Source: Paenibacillus piscarius
Lineage (GTDB): Bacteria > Bacillota > Bacilli > Paenibacillales > Paenibacillaceae
Direction: 5' to 3'
Length of the DNA: 64,000 nucleotides
Assembly (NCBI RefSeq): GCF_022234545.1
Contig: NZ_JAIEUI010000008.1
Location: forward strand, 1 to 64,000
Positions 43,604 through 55,000 of this stretch are shown piece by piece; the first letter of the stretch is position 1, and each line of letters starts with the position of its first letter. The notes under the pieces were generated by a model that did not search any database, was not told the origin of the DNA, and worked only from the letters and a program-made list of their open reading frames with translations. The position numbers and the translations under genes are program-made.

Positions 43604-45262
43604 TTGAAAAGCCGGAATTTGATGACAAAAATCCGAGGTTTTATCATTTTTTTAGCCTTTTTCCTTGCAACCACTCCATCAGCAACAGCAGCACAAAGCT
43701 CCAGCTATGCAGAAGGGCTTAACCATTTGGGATTGTTCAGTGGAACGGAGAATGGAGTTGAGCTGTCGCGGGTGCCTACCAGAGCAGAAGCCCTTGTAAT
43801 GATGCTGCGTCTGTGGGGGAAGGAGAAGGAGGTCCTGAAAAGCAACTACCAAAGTCCATTTACGGATACAGGGTGGGAAAGCCGCTACGTGTCGTATGCC
43901 TATACCAAGAGTGTAGTTAATGGAATGGATGAGTTTCGTTTTGGCGGTAACCGGCCCGTCTCGCTTAACCAATATTGTTCAATGGTGTTAAGGGTGCTCG
44001 GATATTCAGAAATAAAGGGTGACTTTACCTATACAACCGCAGTTTCTTTCGCCTCAACAGTTCTGGGAGTAGACCTTACCAAAGAACGCGAATTCAACCG
44101 GGGGACTCTTGCAACAATAAGCAGTTATGTTCTAGACACAAGACCCAAGAATCAGCTTGCAACGTTAGGTCAAACCCTTAGCGCAACAAATGTGTTCACC
44201 ACGCAAGCTTTAAACGAGGCAAGGTCACTTTGGGAGCAGGATAAAAAGCTGAATGGAACGACGATTTTAATCTATGCAGTGGGTTCTGACCTTGAATCAC
44301 AGCAAGGCCGGCTAACCGATGACCTGGAAGAAATTTTGCGCGGTCAGCCAAACCAGAATACGAAAATCCTGCTGCAAACAGGCGGAACGCTCAAGTATCA
44401 CAACAAATATATGACCGATGGAGCATCCGAACGCTTTGAAGTCAGCAATGGACAACTGCAAAAGCACGATAGCCGTATCCAAACCGCCGCATCAGACCCT
44501 GAAACACTAAGGGATTTTCTTGTATGGGGCAAAACCGTTGCACCAAGTGAGCGTTATATCCTGGTTCTGTGGGACCATGGGTACGGTACAATGGGCGGAT
44601 TTGGTGCAGACGAGCTGAACGAACGAAAAACGATGAAGGTCTCGGAGCTTTCCAAAGCAATCGATTCATCAGGTATGTATTTCGACTTAATCGTCTTTGA
44701 TGCCTGTCTTATGGGCACCGTTGAAACTGCCTATGCGCTTAGAGATCAAGGCAAATATCTCATAGCCTCTGAAGATTCAACCCCCGCAGCAGGCTTGTAC
44801 TATACCACATGGATAGGTGCGATCGAGCGAAACCCGCAGATTAGCACTGAAAGGATAGGGCGTTTAATTTTAGATTCCTTTACCCTTCATTCGGGGATTG
44901 AATCTCAAATGCAAACAACCATGTCCATGATGAAGCTGTCTCAGGCGGAATCACTGGTTAAGGCCATAGAACAGGCAGAGTTTGATCGCTCCCTGACCGA
45001 CCTTGCAAACCGCTCAGAGCTATTAGGCAAAAACGACGGGATATTCGATCAATATGATCTGATAGAGCTTATGGGCCAATCATCAGAAGTCACTGCCGCC
45101 GCCCAAGCACTTGCCTTTGAAGTAAGAAATTCAGCAGGTTACAAAAATCGCAACGGCGTGGCTTTATATGTCCCTAGCAGAAAAATCGCACGCACACATG
45201 AAATGAAAGAAGAACTGCAAGCTATCGGTCTAAGCGCAAAGTATATAGAAACTATTTTCTAA
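43604..45262 (+). CDS. secreted clostripain-family (C11) cysteine peptidase with SLH-like repeats
   Basis: About 552 residues. A signal peptide (about 1-30, GFIIFLAFFLATTPSATAA) is followed by two SLH-like repeats (about 35-140: PTRAEALVMMLRLWG, FTDTGWESRYVSYAYTKSVVNGMDEFRFGGNRPVSLNQYCSMVLRVLGY). The C11 peptidase domain (about 210-550) has the catalytic His325 (LWDHGYG) and Cys368 (VFDACLMG). C11 enzymes cleave after Arg/Lys and mature by self-cleavage. The TTG start at 43604 has AAGGGG upstream. It is the first gene of a four-gene surface cluster, 14 bases before the next. Confidence 0.82.
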   Translation: MKSRNLMTKIRGFIIFLAFFLATTPSATAAQSSSYAEGLNHLGLFSGTENGVELSRVPTRAEALVMMLRLWGKEKEVLKSNYQSPFTDTGWESRYVSYAYTKSVVNGMDEFRFGGNRPVSLNQYCSMVLRVLGYSEIKGDFTYTTAVSFASTVLGVDLTKEREFNRGTLATISSYVLDTRPKNQLATLGQTLSATNVFTTQALNEARSLWEQDKKLNGTTILIYAVGSDLESQQGRLTDDLEEILRGQPNQNTKILLQTGGTLKYHNKYMTDGASERFEVSNGQLQKHDSRIQTAASDPETLRDFLVWGKTVAPSERYILVLWDHGYGTMGGFGADELNERKTMKVSELSKAIDSSGMYFDLIVFDACLMGTVETAYALRDQGKYLIASEDSTPAAGLYYTTWIGAIERNPQISTERIGRLILDSFTLHSGIESQMQTTMSMMKLSQAESLVKAIEQAEFDRSLTDLANRSELLGKNDGIFDQYDLIELMGQSSEVTAAAQALAFEVRNSAGYKNRNGVALYVPSRKIARTHEMKEELQAIGLSAKYIETIF

Positions 45263-45276
45263 CGAGGAGGCATGTT

Positions 45277-48200
45277 ATGAAGAAGATTATAAGTTTGATG
45301 CTGGTAATTTCGCTCTTACTATCAGTAGCGCCTGTGTATGCGAATGTAGCAACAGAGTACACTTATGTGTTTGGTGTGAAAACAGGAGGCAACGAGAACG
45401 GCGGAACAGGTGATGATATTCATATGGGAGTAAGCACCTATGAATCTGGAATAAACTCTGATCATGTGGCAAATTTTGGCGGTGCTCCCGCTTGGTCTAA
45501 TACACAACATACATTTAAAATGGAAAATATTCCACCGTGGAGAATGAACGAGCTTGTTTTTTGGCTGGTGGGCAGTGATGACTGGTACGGTGAATATGTG
45601 GATTTGTATCTTCCCTATCTTGAGGGGAATACCAATCCGACTAAGGTAAAGACTATTAGAATCGATTCATGGACAAAAGACCAGGGCAGACTGTATCGTG
45701 ACATTTCGGATGTAACCAAAAGAAAATTCACCGATATAGGTTATGTTGATGAGCTCGGCGGAGAGTTCTATCTGGATGCGAATTCATCAGGCTCTGAACA
45801 TGCAGAGTGGAACAAATACGTCAGAGATCAATACGGTTACTATGACATTATGAAATATGAGGATGCTCCTGTGTTCAGCTATACCGTTTCGGACGACGCC
45901 GTAGGCAATGATTGGTTGAACTTTCAGGAACCCACAGCCACGCAAGCCTTCCAACTGGATATTGACCGCAAAAAGCTTCACGATCAGATGGTTGCCAAGG
46001 ACAAAGCAGAGATTTCTCTAACCTATAGAGTGGCGCTCCTTGCCCAGTCTACCAATCCTGAGAGCCTCGGGGGAACCTTTGCCCATACAAGCTCAGGAGA
46101 TCCGGAAGTGAAAACCTATCTAACAACAAAGATAGGGCAAGCGGATTACTATTATAAAGATGTAACGTATACGTTCTATCGTAGCATCTATAACCTCGGC
46201 AACCCCGATATCACTCACACGGTTACCTATTCACCGAGCCGGGACAATCTGTATCTCAACCGTAAATTCACAGATGTTAATATCACGGTTGAAGCGGTGT
46301 CCATTCACAAAAAAAACATGACGCAAGAAATTAAAACGGAGCTGATTACCAACTTCAAAGCCACGCCTTCGTTATATATTGGGAACAACACGACAACACC
46401 GCTTGCCAACCTGACCATGACCAAACTTGCGGGCAATGACGGCAAACCAAACGGCAAGCTTCAGTTCACTGGACAAGTCCCGCTGGATGTTAGCGCAGTA
46501 GAAAGCGAGGGCATAAGGCTTCAGCTTGACAACGTATCTACCCATCTGACGAAGAAAGGCCGGGCTCAGGCCTATTATTTAGAGAATCCAACTCCAGAAT
46601 CACCGGCATCACAAAGCTTTTATTTCTCAACTCATAAAGTGGACACCAAAACCCCAACGGTAAGAGTGACCGACCAGAATGGTAATGACCTGGCGGGGGC
46701 AAATTCCATTCAAGGCAACATCAAAAAGCTGCATGAATTTTATATGGTTGCCAGCGAAACACTCTATCCAGACGGAAATGTCGCCCACAACGAGTCGAAT
46801 CAAAACTATTTTAATTATGAGCTGTACAAGAAAACCGGTGATTCCTATGAACCGGCCATGACCCGAATCACAAACTTTGACGGTACAGGAAACAGAACAA
46901 GAGTTACCGCACCTATTAACACGCAGGTTATCAATGGCGTTAGCATCAAACTAAGTCCAATCGACCCTACTGAAGGTGAATTTAAGCTTCGGCTGTACGG
47001 ATGGGATCAAGCCGACAATCCGCTTGGCGGAGATGCCGGATATGCAGAAATTGAAAATATTCAAATCGATAATCAGGCTCCGCGGGTGACCGTAAACGAG
47101 ACGGTACATCCGCAAGATGCACAACATCGCAAAAGAAATGACTATAGCTTTGAAATGAATGACCTTCAGCAAAGCAATAACGGCTGGTCAAGGACTTATT
47201 ATACCTTTATTAGCGGAATTACGGCGCCGCCTGACACGCCAATCAATCAAATTAAACCTGCCTCTGCAGAAATTGCTTCAACTCAAGGGGTGTGGGCATT
47301 TGTAGACTCAGAAGGTGACAGCACAACTGCCATTCTATCCATTCCCAAAGGGGACAACTTTGAAGGAACGCTCTATTATTTCACAGTAGACTCACTTGGC
47401 AATGATTCTAGAAACGAGCAAGCCTCCAGATACTATAAAAAACCTGTGAGTATTTTCAATGGAAATGTTGCTGACACACTGATTACGGAGGATTCCAGTC
47501 TTCCCAAGCCGCATTTTGACATTAGCTTTGACGTCAGCAATCCAAACCTGGAAACGAGTTACCGGTGGATTTCTGATCCTGGCAATGACCAAAGCTTTAC
47601 ACAAAAATATAAAGTGTACGAATCAAGCGATGCTGTTGGTGCAGCTGAAAAAACGAATCTTAGCGGAACCAAGGTGCTGATGGACGGAAAATATATCCTT
47701 GAATATCGTGTGAAAAATAAACAGTCTGGTAACACTGCCGAATTCTCACAAGTATACACGTATGACGCCAATCCTCCGGAGATTAAATTTACCGCATTAA
47801 GTCAGCACGATTATTTCAAATCATCCCATCAGTTTAACGTGAAAGTGACAGACCGCAGTGGAATTGCAAGTGCATATTACTATATATCCCAGCCGGACTC
47901 AGAGATCAGAACCGAAGATATGCCGAACTATCCGCTGATACTGACACTTGACAGTGAGAACATAGCGCAGGTTAATCAAACCTTGACCCTGACCGGACTT
48001 CCATCAGGTGCGTACAGCATTGTTGTTGTGGCACAAGACCTGCATGGCCGAGAAAGCAAAAAGGTTTCCCCATACTTTGGGATGAGGTCAGAGCCTGCGG
48101 TAATTGAAAGCTTAAACTTTACCGGGTCCAAAATTTTAAACGAAATGAGTACAACAACGGATGGAACCTATGGTGTCTATGCTGTTTTGAGGGAGCGCCA

Positions 48201-51200
48201 TGCCTCATGGACTTCTGACAGCCCAACGAAATATCAAAACCCGGTATATTATGCAACAACGGACGGTATGCCAACAGATAACGGCGCTTTAGTTCCTGAG
48301 TTTACGGCGAGCAACTATTCGGGCGGGGAATACGCATTTACACTCGACACACCGGTTCCGCTTCAAGAAGGGGTCAATACCATATATCTCCAGTTTGGAC
48401 TCATCAATGCTCCTGCTGACGACAAACCTGAGTTTTTAACAGAATCAAGACCGCTCACCATTCTGTATGACAGCCAGGCACCAACCTTTGAATTGCCGGA
48501 CTATAACACCATTCAGCCAACCAACGCATCCGTGACCGCAACAATCGTCGCAAATGATGCCGGCACAGGGATCAGCAAGCTGACCGTTGCACCCGAGGAC
48601 GCTGACAAAATCACGGTTTCTCCATATACAGACGGTGCGTTCACAGTAACGGTAAGCGAGAATATAACCACAAAACTGATCCTCTCTGACGAGCTTGGAA
48701 ATCGTGTTCTGGTTCCTATTTCCGTATCTAACATTGACCGGGCAGCTCCATCTGCGCTTGCTTCAAGTGACATCGTGACCTCAGGAGCAAGACAGGATGG
48801 TGTGATTACCGTTGATGTCTCAGACAAGAATGACACAACCGTCTCATTCGCCCTTATTCAAGACCCGGCAGCAAACCATATTCTAACCGAAGCGGACTAT
48901 GCGTTGTTTCAATCAAGCCCATCCGTGGAAATGCAGAGCAGTCCGGTCATCATTAATGGCGAAGGCAACAAACAGAGAACCTACACCATTGACTTGAAGG
49001 GGCTTAGCGGAAGCTATGCCATCGGGGTCAAAGCCGTCGACACCGCAGGAAATGTGACTGAAAAAGTGTTCTTTGACGCAAAACTGGACCTGGTTGACGC
49101 GGAGGCATCCATTGTAAGGGTCAGCGCAAACCCTGCTACCACAAAAACCACCGCAACGGTTAGCGTTTATTTTAACGTTCCAGTAACCGTAATGCCAAAC
49201 GCACCTGTAGAGGGTGATGTTGTGGGTGATATGGCCAGGTCGAACCTTCTGTATACAGGACTTTTAACAACCTCCGCTAACTATGTAATGGACTATGAGG
49301 TCGTTATTCAAAACAATAATAAAATCAGCCTCTATGTTCAGGACGAGGTTGGAAGAGATAGCGTTCTGGAATTCACGCCTGATGTTAATTTCGTTACAGG
49401 ATATGATATTTCCGGTCATGTAGAGAGAAATGGTCAAACGATCCAAAACGGCGGGTTCATATCCTATAACCAGGGCGACAAGCTGTATTATATTGTGGTT
49501 CCGAATCCAAAGTATTCCGGACAATATTTCTTTGTTGAAAATGCCGTGTTATCCGGATTAGAACTGAGTACAGAGCTAAGTGTCCCTGACCCTTCGTTTA
49601 CAGAAGTTGAAGGAAGAACAGCTTATTCTAAGCTTGTATTTGAAGCGCTAAGAGACGGCAAAACAACAAAATCAGCTTATTTTGAGACCTATACGGCAGA
49701 AGGTATGGAAGCTGACCGGATGGAAGCGGAATATGTTGCCATTGCATCGGTTGACGAAACTGCACCAGCTGCAAAGGTGAACTATTCGACCACGGAGCCA
49801 ACCAACCAAAATGTTACCGCAACACTTTCTGTATATGACCCGGAAAGCGGAATTCTAAAACTTGAACGTTCGTATGACGGCATAAGCTTCAGCCCGATTG
49901 ACTCTGTTGTTTCGCATATCGAAACCTTCGAGCAGAATGCGACGGTATACTTCAAAGTGACAAACAAAGCCGGAATAGCAACGGTACTGCCGGTCACAGT
50001 CTCGAATATTGATAAAACGCCAATTACACAAGACAAGCACTACACGGTGGAATACAGCTATGAGAACTATCTTGGGAACTGGGTTCCAATCCAAGAAGGA
50101 AAAGCCTATAGAAGGGTTATGGCCACGCTCAAGTTTACCGGAGGCGGAAAAACTCTTGCTATGACCAACAACAACGCAGCCTTCTCAAGGACTCTAACGG
50201 AGGATAATCACACATTCACGTTTGAGTTTAGGGATCAATCAGGCAACACAGGTTCTCAAACGGTTAGCTATAACCAGTTTGACAACACCATTGGACAAAC
50301 CTCCTATGTGTTATCCAATACGGCCAAGACCAACCAAAATGTCTTTGCAACGATCACTTTAACAGATGATTCAGGTGAAATTGCATTTGCAGAGGTGAAG
50401 AAGGGCGATGTGGTCTATCCCTTCAAAGGGGAGCCGCTTGAGAATGAATATGTCGTTGAACTGGACAGCTCAGGAATTTACAATGTGACAGCCTATGACT
50501 ACGCCGGAAACCGTTGGACGACACCGATCACCGTCTCAAACATTAACAAAGTAGTGCCAACTGCAATTGCAAAAACGTACAGCACGCCTCCCGCCACCAT
50601 TACTGCGCAAAGCGTGAATGTGGAGCTGACACAGTTCAGCAAGGAGCTCAAGACGATTACAGTCACCGGTGTAGAGCCTGCCGGAAGCCTAACTGCGGGC
50701 GATATTGTCCATATCCCCGGCACAAAAGCTGTCCGCTTTAGAAAAAATGGTACAGTGTCCATGTTCTTTGTTGACGACTATGGCAATGAAGGCCAGGAAG
50801 TGATTACCGTATCCAATATCGTGTCCACACCGCCGCAAATCAAAGCCACTGCCACATTAGCTGAAGATAAGCTGAGCGTAAATGTGACCTTTGACCAGAT
50901 CCGTGACAGTGACGGCGTTCCGCTGGATATTCTTAGAAAACTGACAGACCTTACCGTTTCTTATCGCGGCTATGAACATGCACTTCTGACTGAAGTGAAG
51001 GACGAAGCCGGCGATGTTCTGTCCTATAAAGAGGCAGTGATCAACGTTAAAACGAACGGAGAGCACGTCTTTCAAGTTAGGGACCAAACAGGCATCACGC
51101 AAAAAATACTTGTAACGGTTGAAGGCATTGAAGTGGGCGGCCCAAGGGTAAAAGAGGTTCGCTGGACATACAAATATCTCGAAAAGAACCAAAGCGGCGA

Positions 51201-52095
51201 GTGGGTGGAAAAGGATCACCAAAACAAGATTGTGGTTGGTGTTGACACCTCTGGAAAAGAAGAAGGATATGTTGTGGGGATCGACAAGAACCCGGCAACG
51301 AACCAGAATGTGAATGTCACGGTAATCACGGATAAGGATGCTAAGCTCGTGGGCGGAAACGATCCTTGGGAACAAGAGAAGTCAATGAACTATAGAGAAA
51401 ATGGACTTTACAATTTCAATCTGGAAGGAAGAACAGGGACCTATACCTCGTATGGTGTTGACATTGGTCTGATCGACAAAACACCCCCTGTGCTAAAACT
51501 TAAAAATGGTGAGGAGCTCATCTTCATCGAAGGCATGACGCCGAAAAAAGATGCCTCCATTGCCTATGACAAGTCCAAGCTTCTGGACTTCGAGGCATGG
51601 GATATGGTTGCGGGTAAAAAGATTGACCTGACGAACCGGGTCACTATAAGCTATGGGGCCGGCGGGCGGGTGTTTAACCCGGACAACATCTCAGCCAATG
51701 AATTTGTCCGCTCGAACCCGTACTATATCGACTATACCGTAAGAGATGATGCAGGGAATCAGACCACCATTCGCCGGACCGTTCGCCTTGTGGGTCTTTA
51801 TGACACCATAGCCCTTGTGAACGGCGTGATGCCAGACAGTTCAAATGCTGCGTCCGTTCTTGGAAACAAGGTTGAAATTTCATTGAAGAACTTCTCCGGG
51901 ATCTCGTATGCACGTTATGAAAAAGGTATCTTAACCCAAGGTCAGATGAAAACCAAAGGAACGGTCCTTCGGGAGAAAAGCGGTGTGTATACCCTCGATA
52001 ATGTTACGAGCGGTTGGTACACCGTATACATCCAGACGGATAAACGCGACTATTTCAACATTCATGTATATGTCTCGAATCAAGGAGGGAAATAG
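45277..52095 (+). CDS. giant secreted Ig-like repeat surface protein (2272 aa)
   Basis: A very large exported protein: signal peptide (MKKIISLMLVISLLLSVAPVYA), a unique N-terminal region (about 23-450) with jelly-roll-like strands, then about ten Ig-like modules, each ending in a VSNIDK/VSNINK/VSNIVST linker with a 'D..AP/TPP' opening (for example NIDRAAPSA, NIDKTPI, NINKVVPTA, DKTPPVLKL) and TNQNVTAT-type strands. There is no LPxTG, SLH or dockerin of its own, so attachment would need a partner. It starts 14 bases after the protease gene with GAGGAGG; the dockerin gene follows 3 bases later. Adhesion or matrix scaffold is likely; ligand unknown. Confidence 0.75.
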   Translation: MKKIISLMLVISLLLSVAPVYANVATEYTYVFGVKTGGNENGGTGDDIHMGVSTYESGINSDHVANFGGAPAWSNTQHTFKMENIPPWRMNELVFWLVGSDDWYGEYVDLYLPYLEGNTNPTKVKTIRIDSWTKDQGRLYRDISDVTKRKFTDIGYVDELGGEFYLDANSSGSEHAEWNKYVRDQYGYYDIMKYEDAPVFSYTVSDDAVGNDWLNFQEPTATQAFQLDIDRKKLHDQMVAKDKAEISLTYRVALLAQSTNPESLGGTFAHTSSGDPEVKTYLTTKIGQADYYYKDVTYTFYRSIYNLGNPDITHTVTYSPSRDNLYLNRKFTDVNITVEAVSIHKKNMTQEIKTELITNFKATPSLYIGNNTTTPLANLTMTKLAGNDGKPNGKLQFTGQVPLDVSAVESEGIRLQLDNVSTHLTKKGRAQAYYLENPTPESPASQSFYFSTHKVDTKTPTVRVTDQNGNDLAGANSIQGNIKKLHEFYMVASETLYPDGNVAHNESNQNYFNYELYKKTGDSYEPAMTRITNFDGTGNRTRVTAPINTQVINGVSIKLSPIDPTEGEFKLRLYGWDQADNPLGGDAGYAEIENIQIDNQAPRVTVNETVHPQDAQHRKRNDYSFEMNDLQQSNNGWSRTYYTFISGITAPPDTPINQIKPASAEIASTQGVWAFVDSEGDSTTAILSIPKGDNFEGTLYYFTVDSLGNDSRNEQASRYYKKPVSIFNGNVADTLITEDSSLPKPHFDISFDVSNPNLETSYRWISDPGNDQSFTQKYKVYESSDAVGAAEKTNLSGTKVLMDGKYILEYRVKNKQSGNTAEFSQVYTYDANPPEIKFTALSQHDYFKSSHQFNVKVTDRSGIASAYYYISQPDSEIRTEDMPNYPLILTLDSENIAQVNQTLTLTGLPSGAYSIVVVAQDLHGRESKKVSPYFGMRSEPAVIESLNFTGSKILNEMSTTTDGTYGVYAVLRERHASWTSDSPTKYQNPVYYATTDGMPTDNGALVPEFTASNYSGGEYAFTLDTPVPLQEGVNTIYLQFGLINAPADDKPEFLTESRPLTILYDSQAPTFELPDYNTIQPTNASVTATIVANDAGTGISKLTVAPEDADKITVSPYTDGAFTVTVSENITTKLILSDELGNRVLVPISVSNIDRAAPSALASSDIVTSGARQDGVITVDVSDKNDTTVSFALIQDPAANHILTEADYALFQSSPSVEMQSSPVIINGEGNKQRTYTIDLKGLSGSYAIGVKAVDTAGNVTEKVFFDAKLDLVDAEASIVRVSANPATTKTTATVSVYFNVPVTVMPNAPVEGDVVGDMARSNLLYTGLLTTSANYVMDYEVVIQNNNKISLYVQDEVGRDSVLEFTPDVNFVTGYDISGHVERNGQTIQNGGFISYNQGDKLYYIVVPNPKYSGQYFFVENAVLSGLELSTELSVPDPSFTEVEGRTAYSKLVFEALRDGKTTKSAYFETYTAEGMEADRMEAEYVAIASVDETAPAAKVNYSTTEPTNQNVTATLSVYDPESGILKLERSYDGISFSPIDSVVSHIETFEQNATVYFKVTNKAGIATVLPVTVSNIDKTPITQDKHYTVEYSYENYLGNWVPIQEGKAYRRVMATLKFTGGGKTLAMTNNNAAFSRTLTEDNHTFTFEFRDQSGNTGSQTVSYNQFDNTIGQTSYVLSNTAKTNQNVFATITLTDDSGEIAFAEVKKGDVVYPFKGEPLENEYVVELDSSGIYNVTAYDYAGNRWTTPITVSNINKVVPTAIAKTYSTPPATITAQSVNVELTQFSKELKTITVTGVEPAGSLTAGDIVHIPGTKAVRFRKNGTVSMFFVDDYGNEGQEVITVSNIVSTPPQIKATATLAEDKLSVNVTFDQIRDSDGVPLDILRKLTDLTVSYRGYEHALLTEVKDEAGDVLSYKEAVINVKTNGEHVFQVRDQTGITQKILVTVEGIEVGGPRVKEVRWTYKYLEKNQSGEWVEKDHQNKIVVGVDTSGKEEGYVVGIDKNPATNQNVNVTVITDKDAKLVGGNDPWEQEKSMNYRENGLYNFNLEGRTGTYTSYGVDIGLIDKTPPVLKLKNGEELIFIEGMTPKKDASIAYDKSKLLDFEAWDMVAGKKIDLTNRVTISYGAGGRVFNPDNISANEFVRSNPYYIDYTVRDDAGNQTTIRRTVRLVGLYDTIALVNGVMPDSSNAASVLGNKVEISLKNFSGISYARYEKGILTQGQMKTKGTVLREKSGVYTLDNVTSGWYTVYIQTDKRDYFNIHVYVSNQGGK

Positions 52096-52098
52096 GCA

Positions 52099-55000
52099 AT
52101 GACGTTCTATAGAACAATGAAACGCAGCATAGCTGCAGCTATTATTCTATCCATGCTTTTCACCTTTGCAAGTTTCCCTGTTCATGCTGACGCCAGTAGT
52201 GCGGATTATTCCATTGCGAACGAATATATGAAATATTCAATCAATTCAAAAACGGGAGGTTTCTCTATAGAAACCATTGACGGTCATCCGCAAAAAGCGT
52301 TTGATAACAACCTTCCGCTTCTGTATAAGGAAGATGCGGCAAGGAGCAACGGAACATCGTTCACTACCATTCGTATCGACGGAAAGGATTTTATCTTCGG
52401 TCAGGACTATGGCTGGTTTGGAATGGATACCAAGCTTCATGAACCTGTCGTTTCAGAGCAAAACAGGCTGTTAACCATTGCATGGGACATTAAGGGCTAT
52501 ACCATCACACAAAAGGTGTCCATCTCGATCGACCCTAACAATTCAAGGACTGGCAACATTGGTATTTCATATGATGTGAAAAATAACAATGCCACAGCCG
52601 GAACGGTGGGGATTCGGCTTCTTCTGGACAACGCGCTGGGTTCAGAGATTGACGCACCTTATGTGCTGGTTGACCCGTCGCAGCCGACCATCGTTGAAAC
52701 CGAATATAGCGGTGACAATCTTCCGCAGCAAATCAGATATGTTGATTCTCTATCCGCTTCGAGCAAGACGGCTTATGCCCTCTTGTCCGGCTGGAGCGGC
52801 AACAAGGATGTGAACGTTGACAAGGTGATTGTCGGACACTGGATTAATCTTGCAAACACCAGATACGAGTATACGCCAAACCCTAGTGTTGACTTTACTA
52901 ATTATTCCAACCAATACTTGGTTCCTGACACGGCAACGGCCTACTATTGGAATGAAAAACCCATTGAGCCGGGTCAAGTCAGAATTTCTGAAATGCTCTA
53001 TGGGATCGGCAGCTTTGCTGAACAAACCCAAAAGGAGCATGTGTCCATAGGAATCCAAACCGAAAATGTAGTACTGGCTAACGACAAAAAAGGGTATGAA
53101 AACAACGGTGTATTTAAAGCAAATGTCACCATTGACAACAGTGTCTCAGGAGCAAGAGAACTTATAGAACCCATTGTGAAGCTTAGCCTCGAAGAGGGGC
53201 TTGTGTTTGCAGCCACGAAGACACGGGAATACACGGTGAAGATTTCGGGCGGCCTTAACATTGGAACGGTATTCAATATTCCGGATGTTGACATTATTGC
53301 CGAGACACAGTCTATGATTACGTCAAAACGGCTGGTCGTTTCACTAAACGCCACAGAAATTATTGATGCTAATACCAATAAAGTGGTTGACTACAGTGCC
53401 AACACAAACATTTTGATTCCTGCAGTGGAAGGAAAGCTCCCGGAGGTTTCAATGAAGCATGTTTTCCCGGCGGCCGTTTATTATGAAGGCGACAAAAACC
53501 TTACCGTTTCCGGCGATATGAAGGTGTTGTCAGGGGCCCTCTCGGGAAGTGACGGATGGAGTCTGTACCTTGTTTCATCAACAAGCGGCGAGGCTGCTCT
53601 GATTGACAAAAGAAAAATAAGCTTTATTGATGAAGGCCAAACACTTGCGTTCTCAACGAATCAGACGTTGGCCGTCGGGAAGTATGACATTGAATTCAGA
53701 TTTACCAATCAACAGCTGATCGACGCCTTCGGTACCAAAATTAAAGCAGCAGCTTCAGTGGACGTTACCGATAATTTAGCAGATAAAAGTGCAAGCTACG
53801 GTATTGTTTCGCTAGTCCGGTTCACAGACGCTGCGAACCACAGACAGTTATATGACTATATCAGTTTTACAAACGAAGATGTCATGAAGAAATTCATAGC
53901 CGGCGGTGTGGGCAAAGACGGCATTCTTCACAAAGGAATTGCCTTTAAAGAAGACGAAACAGAAATTCTGTTGACCCTTCGCGGAAAAATCAGACTTATG
54001 GATACGGGGACAGAAAAATATTACTCTGCCAGCCCGGCCGACGGCGACATTACCATCAACAGCATCTTGACCTATGACAGCACCGAAGCCTTGAAGATGA
54101 CCGTTGACAGCAAGGGGGCCAGGCTGGAAGGCGACGGTACCGTCAAAGTGATCAACTCGATTAATATTTGGCATAATAAGTGGCATTTTGAAGCCAGCAA
54201 TGGAACCAAATATACGCTAAACCGGGAGGCTGTTGCCGGGAAGAATGCTGAGGCCTTTGAACTTCAGCTCGGCGATGCCGGTTATATGCTGCAAAATATT
54301 GCAGGTTTTTTGATCAATATTAAATACGGTGTTATGACCCGGGACGACGATGATTTCGGAATTAGCTTTGGCGGAAGAATTTCAATGCCTTTAAAAGCTG
54401 CTGACTCATCCAAGGGTGAGGAGCATTATGATTATAAAGGCTCGCTCACAGCGGACGTTCAAGATGTTCTCTATGGAAGTAAAGACAGCGAGATTGGTTT
54501 TGTTGGCATTAACACAACACTCTCAGTAGCTCTGCCCAAAGATATATTAGGCCCGTTAGTAGGAAACGAAGCCGGTGTTAAAGCGGATATCACCATTAAC
54601 ACCATTGAAGATATTTATAGTATTGATGCCGGTGTATCTGTTACCATGCTCGAAGTAGAAGGGTCATTGGCCCTCAAAAAGGTTCCTATTAACTCCGTTC
54701 CCAAGATGATGCTGGACAAGCTCACCTTCTTTTTAGCGCCATCCACAATGAAGGTTCCTGTGGTTGCACCTTATGTATTTATCACAGGCCTTGGCGGAGG
54801 CATTTCGAACCTTGCAGACACCGTTGCCGGAGAACCGGCAGGCGAGCTTCCGCCCCTTACCATCCATCTTCAGACGAGGCTATTGATTAATGCCATTATT
54901 GTGGGTGATTTTAAGCTGGATGCGAAGCTATCCGGTCTTGCCATAGAAGGCAGCGGCCACCTGGAGAAAGACGAAGAGGGAAGGCTGCTTAATATTGGGG